64,000 bases of DNA from Streptomyces sp. LHD-70 (lineage in GTDB: Bacteria; Actinomycetota; Actinomycetes; Streptomycetales; Streptomycetaceae), in NCBI RefSeq assembly GCF_031157275.1, contig NZ_JAVIFW010000005.1, positions 372,001-436,000 on the forward strand, given 5' to 3'. Within the stretch, counting starts at the first letter, position 1. Each line of letters begins with the position of its first letter. The translations under genes were made by a program, and so were the position numbers. This document shows positions 24,684-32,199 of this stretch, in pieces. A model generated the notes under the pieces. The model ran no database searches, was not told the DNA's origin, and saw only the letters and a list, made by a program, of their open reading frames with translations.

Positions 24684-25505
24684 ATGTACTCCCTGAGTCA
24701 GAGCGTGAGGATGAAGGGCGCGGCCGGTGAGCCGCTGCCCTCCCCCTTCAAGGGGCTGACCAAGCTCGAAGCTGAGTTCCGCCGCGGAGAGCTGTCCGTG
24801 GTCGCCGCGGCCGGCGGCACCGGCAAGTCCGTCCTCGCCATCAACCTGGCCATCCAGTCCAACGTCCCCACGCTGTACTTCAGCGCCGACTCGACGGCCG
24901 CCACGCAGCTCAGCAGGGCCACCGCGATCATCACCGGCCACGACGCCAAGCGCATCAAGTCTCAGCTCCACGCGGACCAGTTCGACGAGTACGAGGAAGT
25001 CCTCGCCAAGCGCTGGTGGCAGCGGTTCAACTACAGCGCCCGGCCCACCCCGGCCGAGCTGGAGCTGCACCTCAACGCCTACGAGGCGGTGTTCGGGATC
25101 TACCCGCACCTCGTGGTGATCGACAACATCACCAACGTGGACGCCGGGGGCAACGGCACCGCCGAGGAGTTCACCTTCGGCCTCGAAGGGCTCTGTGACT
25201 ACCTCAACGAAATGGCACGCGAGACCCACGCGCACGTCATGGCGATGCATCACGTCATCGGCGACTACTCGGACGGACTCAAGCCCATTCCGCAGTCCGG
25301 CCTCAAGGGCAAGATCTCCCGCGTTCCGTCCCTGATTCTCACCATCCACAAGGAGATTGACGGCATGGACAGCCGCACGCTCAACGTGTCCCCGGTGAAG
25401 AACCGTGAAGGGTTCGAGGACAGCAGTGGCGAGACCTTCGCCAGCTTCGACTTCAACACGTCCAATATCCGCCTGGAGGACGTTGAGGAAGAAGTCGTGT
25501 TCTAA
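24684..25505 (+). CDS. RecA/DnaB-like ATPase (replicative helicase-type)
   Basis: 273 residues, ATG at 24684. Walker A AAGGTGKS near residue 43, hydrophobic strand plus D (HLVVIDNI) as Walker B near 150, and HVMAMHHV as a sensor-like segment; end of protein is acidic. The compact RecA-fold with little else matches the single-domain helicase/ATPase at this position in L5-group phages. Probably acts with the primase encoded 1 kb downstream. The start codon is fused to the dispersed element. Confidence 0.82.
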   Translation: MYSLSQSVRMKGAAGEPLPSPFKGLTKLEAEFRRGELSVVAAAGGTGKSVLAINLAIQSNVPTLYFSADSTAATQLSRATAIITGHDAKRIKSQLHADQFDEYEEVLAKRWWQRFNYSARPTPAELELHLNAYEAVFGIYPHLVVIDNITNVDAGGNGTAEEFTFGLEGLCDYLNEMARETHAHVMAMHHVIGDYSDGLKPIPQSGLKGKISRVPSLILTIHKEIDGMDSRTLNVSPVKNREGFEDSSGETFASFDFNTSNIRLEDVEEEVVF

Positions 25506-25519
25506 GTCACGCCTCAAAA

Positions 25520-25549
25520 GTTGATTTGAGTACCGCACTCACGTAAACT
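25520..25549 (+). promoter_or_regulatory. Dispersed element copy 5 overlapping a promoter
   Basis: GTTGATTTGAGTACC (25520-25534); TTGATT 25521-25526, 17 bases, TAAACT (25544-25549). The next gene starts 22 bases later with GGGCAAGAGG as ribosome site. Confidence 0.75.
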
Positions 25550-25571
25550 AGAACTAGAAGGGCAAGAGGAA

Positions 25572-25913
25572 ATGACCTCCACCTCCATCAACCGACCCGG
25601 CTACAACTACTCCATCGAGATCACCGACCTTCTTGCCGAGCAGTTCCCCGAGTTGAACGCCAAGACCCTCAAGAAGCTCGACCAGGCCGCCACTCCCATC
25701 ATCGAGTTCGCGCCCGGCCGGACCATCTCCTTCCGCCGCCTCTCCCGCGACCTCCGCGGCCACAAGGGCAAGGCCGTCACCGTCTACCCCCGCAAGAACG
25801 GCAAGCGGTGGGTCGAGCTGGTCGACGCAGCGGACATCGCCGCCCTCGCCCGAACCCTGGACGACGTGGTCGAGGACGCCCGCGTCCGCAAGGCGGTGAA
25901 GGGCAAGGGATGA
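25572..25913 (+). CDS. Hypothetical early protein
   Basis: 113 residues, ATG at 25572. Helical start (EITDLLAEQFPELNAKTLKKL), then a basic middle (TISFRRLSRDLRGHKGKAVTVYPRKNGKRW). The basic strand-rich centre could bind nucleic acid, but no family is recognised. Overlaps the endonuclease VII start by four bases (ATGA), indicating coupled translation. Confidence 0.65.
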   Translation: MTSTSINRPGYNYSIEITDLLAEQFPELNAKTLKKLDQAATPIIEFAPGRTISFRRLSRDLRGHKGKAVTVYPRKNGKRWVELVDAADIAALARTLDDVVEDARVRKAVKGKG

Positions 25914-26335
25914 CCCAGCCCAGGAAGGGATTCCGGACCTGCGCGAAGTGCGAACGCAACCGTGCGGAGAAGTTCTTCACCTCCTCCCGCGGCCGGGTCT
26001 GCGCCTCCTGCCGGAGGAAAACCCGCAGCAAGGCCAGCCACTCGGCCAGGGTCCAGTCCACCTACGGACTCGGCCCCGGCGAATACGACGAGCTGTTCCG
26101 CCTCCAAGGCGGCAAGTGCGCCATCTGCGGCGGCACCCGGAAACAACGACTGTCCGTCGACCACTGCCACAAGACCAACCTCGTGCGCGGCCTGCTCTGC
26201 CGGATGTGCAACGGCCGACTCCTCACCGCGGCCAGAGACCGCCCCGAAGTCCTTCGGGCCGCGGCCCACTACCTCGAAAACCCCCCAGCGCAGCACCACT
26301 TGGGCCTGCGCTACTACCAAGGCAAGGACTCATGA
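25910..26335 (+). CDS. Recombination endonuclease VII-like protein
   Basis: 141 residues, ATG at 25910. An N-terminal CxxC pair (CAKCERNRAEKFF), a second pair (CASCRRK), then the His-Cys type core CAICGG ... LSVDHCHKTNLVRGLLCRMCNGRL, characteristic of T4 gp49/endonuclease VII relatives that resolve branched DNA before packaging. C-terminal YLENPPAQHHLG is typical of actinophage members. Confidence 0.9.
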   Translation: MTQPRKGFRTCAKCERNRAEKFFTSSRGRVCASCRRKTRSKASHSARVQSTYGLGPGEYDELFRLQGGKCAICGGTRKQRLSVDHCHKTNLVRGLLCRMCNGRLLTAARDRPEVLRAAAHYLENPPAQHHLGLRYYQGKDS

Positions 26336-26475
26336 GCGAAGAGCGGACCACCCAAGCCCTGTCGAGCTACCGCGAGTGGCTGGGCAACCGGCGCTACCTG
26401 GAGAGCGCCTACCGCCGCTACGACTTCCCTGTTCATGTCCGAAAAGTTGATTCGAGTACCGCCAATTCGAAGTGA
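26332..26475 (+). CDS. Small ORF reading through the dispersed element
   Basis: 47 residues from the ATG at 26332 (MSEERTTQALSSYREWLG), coupled to the preceding gene by an ATGA overlap. Its last residues, KVDSSTANSK, are encoded by copy 6 of the element and the sequence after it. The first 30 residues look like a genuine helical peptide; the C-terminus looks like accidental read-through into a regulatory site. Confidence 0.5.
   Translation: MSEERTTQALSSYREWLGNRRYLESAYRRYDFPVHVRKVDSSTANSK
26446..26460 (+). promoter_or_regulatory. Dispersed element copy 6 (one mismatch)
   Basis: GTTGATTCGAGTACC, with C for T at position 8; flanked by GAAAA upstream and CGCC downstream like the other copies. 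Located just before the primase gene. Confidence 0.75.
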
Positions 26476-26483
26476 GGTCTCCC

Positions 26484-26882
26484 GTGGGCGACCCGGCTAC
26501 CAAGCCGTCCATCGTCTCCGTCCTGACCCACTACTTCCCCGAGTGGACCGCGCCCGCCAAGCGGGCCGGGTGGGTCAAGTGCCTGTGCCCCTTCCACGTG
26601 GAGGACAGGCCATCGGCATCCATCAACTTCGAGAGGGACCGGGTGAACTGCTTCGCCTGTGACCTGTCCCTCGACTCCATCGACGTCATCCAGCGCGAGG
26701 AAGGACTCGGGTTTGTCGAAGCTCAGCGCTTCGCAGAAGGCCGGTTTGATATCGGCAGCCAAGCAGTACAGCACGCAATACGAAGCAAGCCCCGCCGAGG
26801 AGCTGATCGTCTCCCGCGGTTTGGGAGCGCTGGCGGGGAAGTTCGGACTCGGCTTCGTTTCGGAACCGGTGGTCGGACATGA
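26484..26882 (+). CDS. DNA primase, zinc-binding N-terminal part (frame broken)
   Basis: Starts at GTG 26484 (TGAGG upstream); an alternative GTG lies at 26472. Contains the CHC2-like zinc site KCLCPFHVEDRPSASINF followed by VNCFACD, then DSIDVIQREEGLGFVEAQRFAEG. Beyond about codon 88 this frame loses primase character, and the TOPRIM half continues in the +1 frame. The real product is probably a fusion made by +1 frameshifting (about 304 residues) or two separately translated halves. Confidence 0.75.
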   Translation: MGDPATKPSIVSVLTHYFPEWTAPAKRAGWVKCLCPFHVEDRPSASINFERDRVNCFACDLSLDSIDVIQREEGLGFVEAQRFAEGRFDIGSQAVQHAIRSKPRRGADRLPRFGSAGGEVRTRLRFGTGGRT

Positions 26883-27399
26883 GCGGTACCGCGACCACAT
26901 CGCGATCCCGTACCTCCGGCCGGCAGGCGGACAGCACGCCGTGGCCACGCTCCGCTTCCGCAGGGTCGACAGCCTTGTCACCGCGGGGGCCGCGGACCTC
27001 GACGAGTTCGAGGACTCGCTAGCGGGAGCCAAGTACCTCAGCCTTCCAGGGCACAGCCCGCAGCTCTTCAACACGCAAGCACTCCTGACCCACCTGCCCT
27101 ATGTCGCCCTCTGTGAAGGGGAGTTCGACGCCATGGCCGCCGAAGCGGCAGGTGTTCCGGCGGTGGGACTGCCCGGAGTCTCCTCCTGGCGCGACCACTT
27201 CGACCCGGCCTTCGCCGGATTCGAGACCGTCTTCGTCCTCGGCGACGGCGACGAAGCGGGCCGCAAGTTCACGCACAAGATGTGCGAGCGCCTGCCGAAC
27301 GCCAAGGGCATCGACCTGGGCGACGGCTACGACACCAATCAATTCATTCAGCAGTACGGCTATGAAGCGTTTCGCGGGAAGTTGGGTCTCAATGGCTGA
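26746..27399 (+). CDS. DNA primase, TOPRIM C-terminal part (+1 frame)
   Basis: The frame carries the DnaG-like TOPRIM core: VSRGLGALAGKFGLGFV, DHIAIPYLRP, YVALCEGEFDAMAAEAAG (Glu motif), VFVLGDGDEAGRKF (DxD motif). A TTG at 26746 preceded by AGAAGG five bases away could start a separate 217-residue protein; otherwise it is joined to the zinc domain by a +1 shift between about 26,725 and 26,790. From memory, primase is also annotated as two overlapping ORFs in L5. Confidence 0.75.
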   Translation: MISAAKQYSTQYEASPAEELIVSRGLGALAGKFGLGFVSEPVVGHERYRDHIAIPYLRPAGGQHAVATLRFRRVDSLVTAGAADLDEFEDSLAGAKYLSLPGHSPQLFNTQALLTHLPYVALCEGEFDAMAAEAAGVPAVGLPGVSSWRDHFDPAFAGFETVFVLGDGDEAGRKFTHKMCERLPNAKGIDLGDGYDTNQFIQQYGYEAFRGKLGLNG

Positions 27400-27928
27400 G
27401 TACAAGACCGGCGACACGGTCCAGGTGAGGACCATCAACGGCCAGATGGCCACCTGGCTCTACGGCGAGCGCATCGGCACCGTCGTGAACGTCTACGAGG
27501 GCGCCATCTACCCCTACGAGGTCAAGTTCGCCAACGTCGGCGAACTCTGCTTCGCCGGAGACGAGCTGCGCCTCCTGGCGCCGGAGGCCCCCGAGCAGAA
27601 CCCCGGCCGGCGCCTCCTCGCCGAGGCCGCGGGACCGGCGTACGGCGTCGACACCCAGGAGGCGCAGAAGGTCATGAAGTCCGCCTTCAACTCTGCCCAA
27701 AAGGTTGATTTGAGTACTCCTGATGTTGTGAAGCACCCTTCGCACTACACCAGCCACCCCAGCGGCATCGAGTGCATCGAGATCACGAAGCACATGAGCT
27801 TCACCCTCGGCTCGGCCATCAAGTACCTCTGGCGCGCAGGACTCAAGGACGACGCGATCCAGGACCTGGAAAAGGCCCGCCAGTACATCGAAATCGAGAT
27901 CCAGCGTCTCAAGGAGTCGTCTAAGTGA
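27392..27928 (+). CDS. DUF3310 protein with extra N-terminal domain fused through the dispersed element
   Basis: 178 residues, ATG at 27392, overlapping the primase stop. Residues 1-70 form an SH3-like beta domain (TGDTVQVRTINGQMATWLYGE). Residues 115-178 are the DUF3310 unit found in phage nucleotide-metabolism clusters (HPSHYTSHPSGIECIEI, IKYLWRAGLKDDAIQDLEKA). The linker SAQKVDLST is encoded by copy 7 of the element. In the related copy 8 the corresponding flank reads GCCTAA where this one reads GCCCAA, so the fusion may have arisen by loss of a stop. Confidence 0.75.
   Translation: MAEYKTGDTVQVRTINGQMATWLYGERIGTVVNVYEGAIYPYEVKFANVGELCFAGDELRLLAPEAPEQNPGRRLLAEAAGPAYGVDTQEAQKVMKSAFNSAQKVDLSTPDVVKHPSHYTSHPSGIECIEITKHMSFTLGSAIKYLWRAGLKDDAIQDLEKARQYIEIEIQRLKESSK
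27704..27718 (+). promoter_or_regulatory. Dispersed element copy 7, inside a coding sequence
   Basis: GTTGATTTGAGTACT, one mismatch at the last base, with flank CCTTCAACTCTGCCCAAAAG that closely resembles the flank of copy 8. Translated in frame as VDLST. Confidence 0.75.
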
Positions 27929-28692
27929 AGACCTTCGTATTCGTCAGTGACCTCCAGATGCCCTACCACGACCGGAAGGCATGGCGGGCCGTCCTCAACT
28001 TCATTGGCGACACCCAGCCCGACGAAGTCGTGAACATCGGCGACGTGACCGACTACCCCCAGCCGAGCCGCTGGACCAAGGGCACGAAGTCCGAGTTCGA
28101 AGGCGGAGCACTCAAGGATGCCGCCTACACCCGCCGCTACTACTGCGAAGCCCTCCGAGCCGAATATGACGGCCCCTCCAGCCTCCTCGGCTCCAACCAC
28201 GGCCTCCGGCCCGGACAGTACTTCGCCAAGAACAACCCGGCCCTCCTGGACGACGAGCATCCGAACCCGTTCACCGAGGACAAGCTCCTGCGCCTGGACG
28301 AGTACGGCATCGACTTCCACGAGGACTTCTACGACTTCGCCCCCGGCTGGACAGCCACCCACGGCCACCTCGGCTTCAGCCTCAGCCGCTACGCCGGAGG
28401 CACCGCGATGGGCGCGGCCCGCAAGATCGGCAAGTCCGTCGTCTGCGGCCACACCCACCGGGCCGGAGTCATCTCCGAGTCCCGCGGCTACAAGGGTCGC
28501 GTCGAGACCCTGACCGGTCTCGAAATCGGAAACCTCATGGACATGAAGCAGGCCAACTACCTGAAGCACGGCGCAGGTAACTGGCAGCAGGCATTCGGAA
28601 TCGTCCGCGTCAGCGGGACCAAGGTGTTCCCGGAACTCGTAATGATCAACAACGCTGCATTCATTGTGAACGGGGAGAAGTACAGTGCCTAA
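27925..28692 (+). CDS. Calcineurin-like metallophosphoesterase
   Basis: 255 residues, GTG at 27925 overlapping the previous stop. Metal-binding motifs: VSDLQMPYHD (D-x-Q/H), VVNIGDVTDY (GDxxD), GSNHGLR (the usual GNHD is altered to SNHG), ATHGH and VCGHTHRAG. This is the phage phosphoesterase seen in L5-like early regions; substrate unknown, possibly cyclic nucleotides or DNA ends. The altered third motif retains Asn-His, so activity is likely. Confidence 0.85.
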   Translation: MKTFVFVSDLQMPYHDRKAWRAVLNFIGDTQPDEVVNIGDVTDYPQPSRWTKGTKSEFEGGALKDAAYTRRYYCEALRAEYDGPSSLLGSNHGLRPGQYFAKNNPALLDDEHPNPFTEDKLLRLDEYGIDFHEDFYDFAPGWTATHGHLGFSLSRYAGGTAMGAARKIGKSVVCGHTHRAGVISESRGYKGRVETLTGLEIGNLMDMKQANYLKHGAGNWQQAFGIVRVSGTKVFPELVMINNAAFIVNGEKYSA

Positions 28693-29260
28693 CTCCGAGA
28701 CTGTCGAGCTGGATTGGGCATACCTCTCTGACCTCGCCGACAAGGTCGCTTACAACATCTCGCAGAAGTGGGCCATCGTCGAAAAGGACGATGTGAAGCA
28801 GGAAATCCTGATGCACGCCTACGAGCACCGGCCCGCGATCGAGGCCAACTACGCCAGCGAGGACTTCCTCTGGAAGATCTTCAACAAGGCAGGCACCCAG
28901 TACGCGTCCAAGGAACGCAACTACTACGACCTCCAGGACGACACGTACTACTACACCCCCGACGAGGCGAAGGCCGCCCTGCGCACCTTCCTCTACACGG
29001 ATGAGGAGCTGGGGCAGATGGTCGGCAAGAAGGACGACCTCCTGTCGTCCCGCGTGACCGACAACCTCGTTTCCGCGCGTATCGACGCCTCTGCCTCCCT
29101 CAAGAAGCTGCCTGAGCGGTATCAGCAGCTCCTCATGAAGCGGCACGTCTACGGAGTGCCTGTCTCCGAGCAGAGCGACCGCATGGCCCTCTCGCGGGCC
29201 GTCGTCGCCCTCGCTCAGCAGATGAACCGCACCATCCGGACCCGGAAGGCCGACGCGTGA
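28685..29260 (+). CDS. Sigma factor-like protein
   Basis: 191 residues, GTG at 28685 overlapping the previous gene by eight bases. The N-terminal helical part (EKDDVKQEILMHAYEHRPAIEAN) resembles sigma region 2, and the C-terminal part (LKKLPERYQQLLMKRHVYGV, then SEQSDRMALSRAVVALAQQM) resembles region 4, like ECF-type sigma factors, though the connecting segment is longer. It may redirect RNA polymerase to phage promoters. No cognate promoter set can be named from sequence alone. Confidence 0.65.
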   Translation: MPNSETVELDWAYLSDLADKVAYNISQKWAIVEKDDVKQEILMHAYEHRPAIEANYASEDFLWKIFNKAGTQYASKERNYYDLQDDTYYYTPDEAKAALRTFLYTDEELGQMVGKKDDLLSSRVTDNLVSARIDASASLKKLPERYQQLLMKRHVYGVPVSEQSDRMALSRAVVALAQQMNRTIRTRKADA

Positions 29261-29484
29261 TCGAGACCGTCAAGACCTACCGCAGCCCCGCGCCAACCTT
29301 CGCAGGCCAGCGGCCCGTTCAGATCAAGGTCGTCTTCGACCACAAGCCCAACTCGTCGACCTACGTCGGCTACTGGGACGAGAACGGCGACCCCCACGAG
29401 ATGAACCTCGCACCGCGAGACCTCACCGCACTTCTTTCCATGCTGCACGCAGCCGACTTCGCCAAGGACACGGAGACCGAATGA
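29257..29484 (+). CDS. Hypothetical early protein
   Basis: 75 residues, start at 29257, overlapping both neighbours by four bases. The strand-rich sequence (RPVQIKVVFDHKPNSSTYVGYW) ends with a short helix (DLTALLSMLHAADFA). No recognised family. Coupled between the sigma-like and ribonucleotide reductase genes. Confidence 0.6.
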   Translation: MIETVKTYRSPAPTFAGQRPVQIKVVFDHKPNSSTYVGYWDENGDPHEMNLAPRDLTALLSMLHAADFAKDTETE

Positions 29485-31490
29485 CCTTCCCCACCGACAC
29501 CGCCAAGACCGTCTACGAGCGCACCTACTCCCGCATTAAGCCGAACGGCGAGCACGAGACCTGGCCCGAAACTGTCCGCCGCGTCGTGGACGGCAACCTG
29601 GCCCTCGTCGAGCCCCGCTACCACCGCGCCGACGAGCGCGCCCGGCTCATCGAGCTGATGGAGGACTTTAAGCTCCTGCCCGCCGGCCGCCACCTGAAGT
29701 CGTCCGGCGTCTCCGACTACGCCCTCAACAACTGCTGGGCCGCGGGCTGGGACGCCACCCGCCCGGAGAAGCACTTCACGTTCGTTCTGCTCCGCCTCGC
29801 CGAAGGCGGCGGGGTCGGCTCGAACTACTCGGCCCGCTACCTCGCTGACTTCCCGGACGTGCGTGTCCCCGTCGAGGTGCACATCGTGTGCGACCCGAAC
29901 CACCCCGACTTCGCCGCGCTCAAGGCGGCAGGGCTGATCTCGGACGCGTACGGCCACGACTGGGCCGGCGCCTATGCGGTCGAGGACTCGCGAGAGGGCT
30001 GGGCCGGTGCACTGGGCGACCTGATCACCACTGCCCACGACCCGGCCACGAAGCACACGGCTCGCGTGTACGACGTATCCCGCGTCCGCCACAAGGGCGC
30101 TGCGCTGAAGTCCTTCGGGGGCACCGCGAGCGGCCCGCAGCCGTTCGCCGAGCTGCTGGTGAACTCCGGCAAGGTGCTGTCCGCTGCTGTGGGTCGGCCG
30201 CTGAACGGCCGGGACGCCATGTTCATCGACCACGAGATAGCCAAGTGCATCGTCTCGGGCGGTGTGCGCCGCTCGGCCCGCATGAGCATCATGCGCTGGG
30301 ATGACCCGCTCATCGACTGGTTCCTCGGCTGCAAGGCCGACTCCGAGCAGTCCATGTGGACGACGAACATCTCGGTCGAGGTGGACGCCCACTTCTTCGA
30401 GGTGCTGAACAAGCTCGACAGCCCGAGCTACCCCATCCTCCGCAAGATCGCCGAGGGCGCCCGCACCACGGGCGAGCCCGGCTTCTGGAACTCGGCCAAG
30501 ACCGCCGAAGGAGAGGTCGACGGCACGTTCACGGTCAATCCGTGCGGAGAGGCGACGCTCACCCCGTGGGAGCCGTGCTGCCTCGGGAACGTCAACCTCG
30601 GTGCGTTCGTGGGCACTGCGGGGATCGTCGACTGGGACGGCCTCCACGAGGCCCACTACCTGATGACCCGGTACCTGATCCGCGCCACCATGGCGCCGGT
30701 CGCCGACAACCGCTCCAAGAAGGCGATCAACCGGTACCACCGCATTGGCGTCGGACACCTCGGGTTCGCTGACTTCCTGGCCAAGCAGGGCGTCCTCTAC
30801 ACCGAGGCCCCCGAGGACCGGCTTGTCCGGGCCGCACTGGAGAACCTTGCCGGTGTCGTCGACCAGGCGGCCGACGAGTACTCGAACGAGCTGCGCATCC
30901 CGCGGCCGATCAAGACGCGCGTCATCGCCCCGACCGGCACCACGAGCAAGCTGGCCGGCGCCTCCGGTGAGGGCATCCACGCTCCGTTCGCGACGTACTT
31001 CCTGCGCCGCATCCGCTTCTCGATGGTCGAGCCGTCCGAGGTGCGGCAGGTGGAGGAGTACCGGATCAAGGGGTACAAGGTCGAGCCGTGCATCTACGCG
31101 GCGAATACCGCGGTCGTGGAGATCCCGACGAAGGACCCGCTCCTGGAGCAGGTGCTCGACCCGTCGTACGTGCAGCACGCGGGGCAGCTTTCGCTTCGCG
31201 ACATGCTCGCGGTGCAGAAGCTCTACCAGGAGTGCTGGGCGGACCAGGCGGTGTCGTACACGGCGTCGATCGACCCGGAGCTGTACTCGACCGAGGATGT
31301 CGAGCTGGCTCTGCGGGAGTTCATGCCGGACCTGAAGGGCTCCACCCTGTTCCCGGAGTTCAGCCGGTCGCAGGCGCCGTACGAGCGCCTGACAAAGGAG
31401 GAGTACGAAGCAGAGGTCGCCCGGCTCGGGATCGAGACCGCGGACACCTCGTACGACGAGATCTGCGCCTCCGGTGCATGTCCCGTGTGA
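29481..31490 (+). CDS. nrdJ: Ribonucleoside-triphosphate reductase, adenosylcobalamin-dependent (class II)
   Basis: 669 residues, ATG at 29481. Reduces ribonucleotides to deoxyribonucleotides for phage DNA synthesis. The active-site block NPCGEATLTPWEPCCLGN supplies Asn, the radical Cys, Glu and the second Cys with the 11-residue spacing of Lactobacillus-type RTPR; NNCWAAGW supplies the N-terminal Cys of the redox pair. The C-terminus ends CASGACPV, the CxxxxC tail that shuttles electrons from thioredoxin. Finger loop GGGVGSNYS. A cofactor-based, oxygen-independent enzyme fits a B12-producing Streptomyces host. Confidence 0.93.
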   Translation: MTFPTDTAKTVYERTYSRIKPNGEHETWPETVRRVVDGNLALVEPRYHRADERARLIELMEDFKLLPAGRHLKSSGVSDYALNNCWAAGWDATRPEKHFTFVLLRLAEGGGVGSNYSARYLADFPDVRVPVEVHIVCDPNHPDFAALKAAGLISDAYGHDWAGAYAVEDSREGWAGALGDLITTAHDPATKHTARVYDVSRVRHKGAALKSFGGTASGPQPFAELLVNSGKVLSAAVGRPLNGRDAMFIDHEIAKCIVSGGVRRSARMSIMRWDDPLIDWFLGCKADSEQSMWTTNISVEVDAHFFEVLNKLDSPSYPILRKIAEGARTTGEPGFWNSAKTAEGEVDGTFTVNPCGEATLTPWEPCCLGNVNLGAFVGTAGIVDWDGLHEAHYLMTRYLIRATMAPVADNRSKKAINRYHRIGVGHLGFADFLAKQGVLYTEAPEDRLVRAALENLAGVVDQAADEYSNELRIPRPIKTRVIAPTGTTSKLAGASGEGIHAPFATYFLRRIRFSMVEPSEVRQVEEYRIKGYKVEPCIYAANTAVVEIPTKDPLLEQVLDPSYVQHAGQLSLRDMLAVQKLYQECWADQAVSYTASIDPELYSTEDVELALREFMPDLKGSTLFPEFSRSQAPYERLTKEEYEAEVARLGIETADTSYDEICASGACPV

Positions 31491-31510
31491 CCTTCACCTC
31501 TGCCTAAAAA

Positions 31511-31540
31511 GTTGATTTGAGTACCGCGTGAGCGTACTCT
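31511..31540 (+). promoter_or_regulatory. Dispersed element copy 8 overlapping a promoter
   Basis: GTTGATTTGAGTACC (31511-31525), TTGATT 31512-31517, 17 bases, TACTCT (31535-31540). The downstream gene has GAGAAGGAG as ribosome site. Confidence 0.75.
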
Positions 31541-31560
31541 GAAAGAGAAGGAGAAAGCGC

Positions 31561-32115
31561 ATGAGCAACGACCCGTTCGCCGACGTGTCCCCGTGGGACG
31601 AGCCCACCGAAGCCCCCACCGCCGAGACCCCCAAGGAGTCGCCTGTGACCACTGCCCCCGCCACCGTTTCCACCGCCCCCAACCCGTTCAAGATCGGCCT
31701 CACCTTCAAGGCCGCATCCGGCTTCGACGCCGAATGGATCACCCCGACCGTCTACGGCGGCTCCGCCGATGAAGTTGCACAGCGCACCGTCGACCTGATC
31801 GGCGCCCTCAAGGAGCACGGCGTCATCGAGCTGGCGAGCAAGGCCGCGGAGTACACGCGAGGGCAGTTCAAGGGTGCCTCCGGCGGCGCCGCGAAGGCGG
31901 CCCCGAAGCGCTTCGAGGGTGGCCGGGTCGTCGCGGCCGGCGGTGACGGTGGAGGCGGTGCTGCCGAGGGCGACACGACCTGCGTCCACGGCCAGCGCAC
32001 GCACCGTACGGGCGCGACCTGGGAGGCGATGTTCTGCCCGGCCCGCGAGAAGTCCGAGCAGTGCCCGCCGGCCTGGAAGGACAAGAAGACCGGGCGGTTC
32101 GTCGTCAAGGGCTGA
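31561..32115 (+). CDS. Hypothetical early protein with C-terminal Cys/His cluster
   Basis: 184 residues, ATG at 31561. An acidic, proline/threonine-rich N-terminus (about 40 residues) precedes a compact domain (FKIGLTFKAASGFDAEWITP, then VDLIGALKEHGVIELASK), a glycine-rich linker, and CVHGQRTHR plus AMFCPAREKSEQC, a possible zinc site. The architecture resembles small phage DNA-metabolism proteins, but no family is recognised. It has its own predicted promoter under the dispersed element. Confidence 0.65.
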   Translation: MSNDPFADVSPWDEPTEAPTAETPKESPVTTAPATVSTAPNPFKIGLTFKAASGFDAEWITPTVYGGSADEVAQRTVDLIGALKEHGVIELASKAAEYTRGQFKGASGGAAKAAPKRFEGGRVVAAGGDGGGGAAEGDTTCVHGQRTHRTGATWEAMFCPAREKSEQCPPAWKDKKTGRFVVKG

Positions 32116-32139
32116 TGGCCGTTCATTCATGCCCTAAAA

Positions 32140-32178
32140 GTTGATTTGAGTATCGGGGGCCGGTTCGGTCCGGCCCCC
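32140..32178 (+). promoter_or_regulatory. Dispersed element copy 9 followed by a perfect hairpin
   Basis: GTTGATTTGAGTATC (32140-32154, one mismatch), immediately followed by GGGGGCCGG-TTCGGT-CCGGCCCCC (32155-32178). The hairpin ends 21 bases before the thyX start, so it could attenuate transcription or control translation. Confidence 0.7.
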
Positions 32179-32199
32179 GCTCTCCTCCTGAAGGACTTC

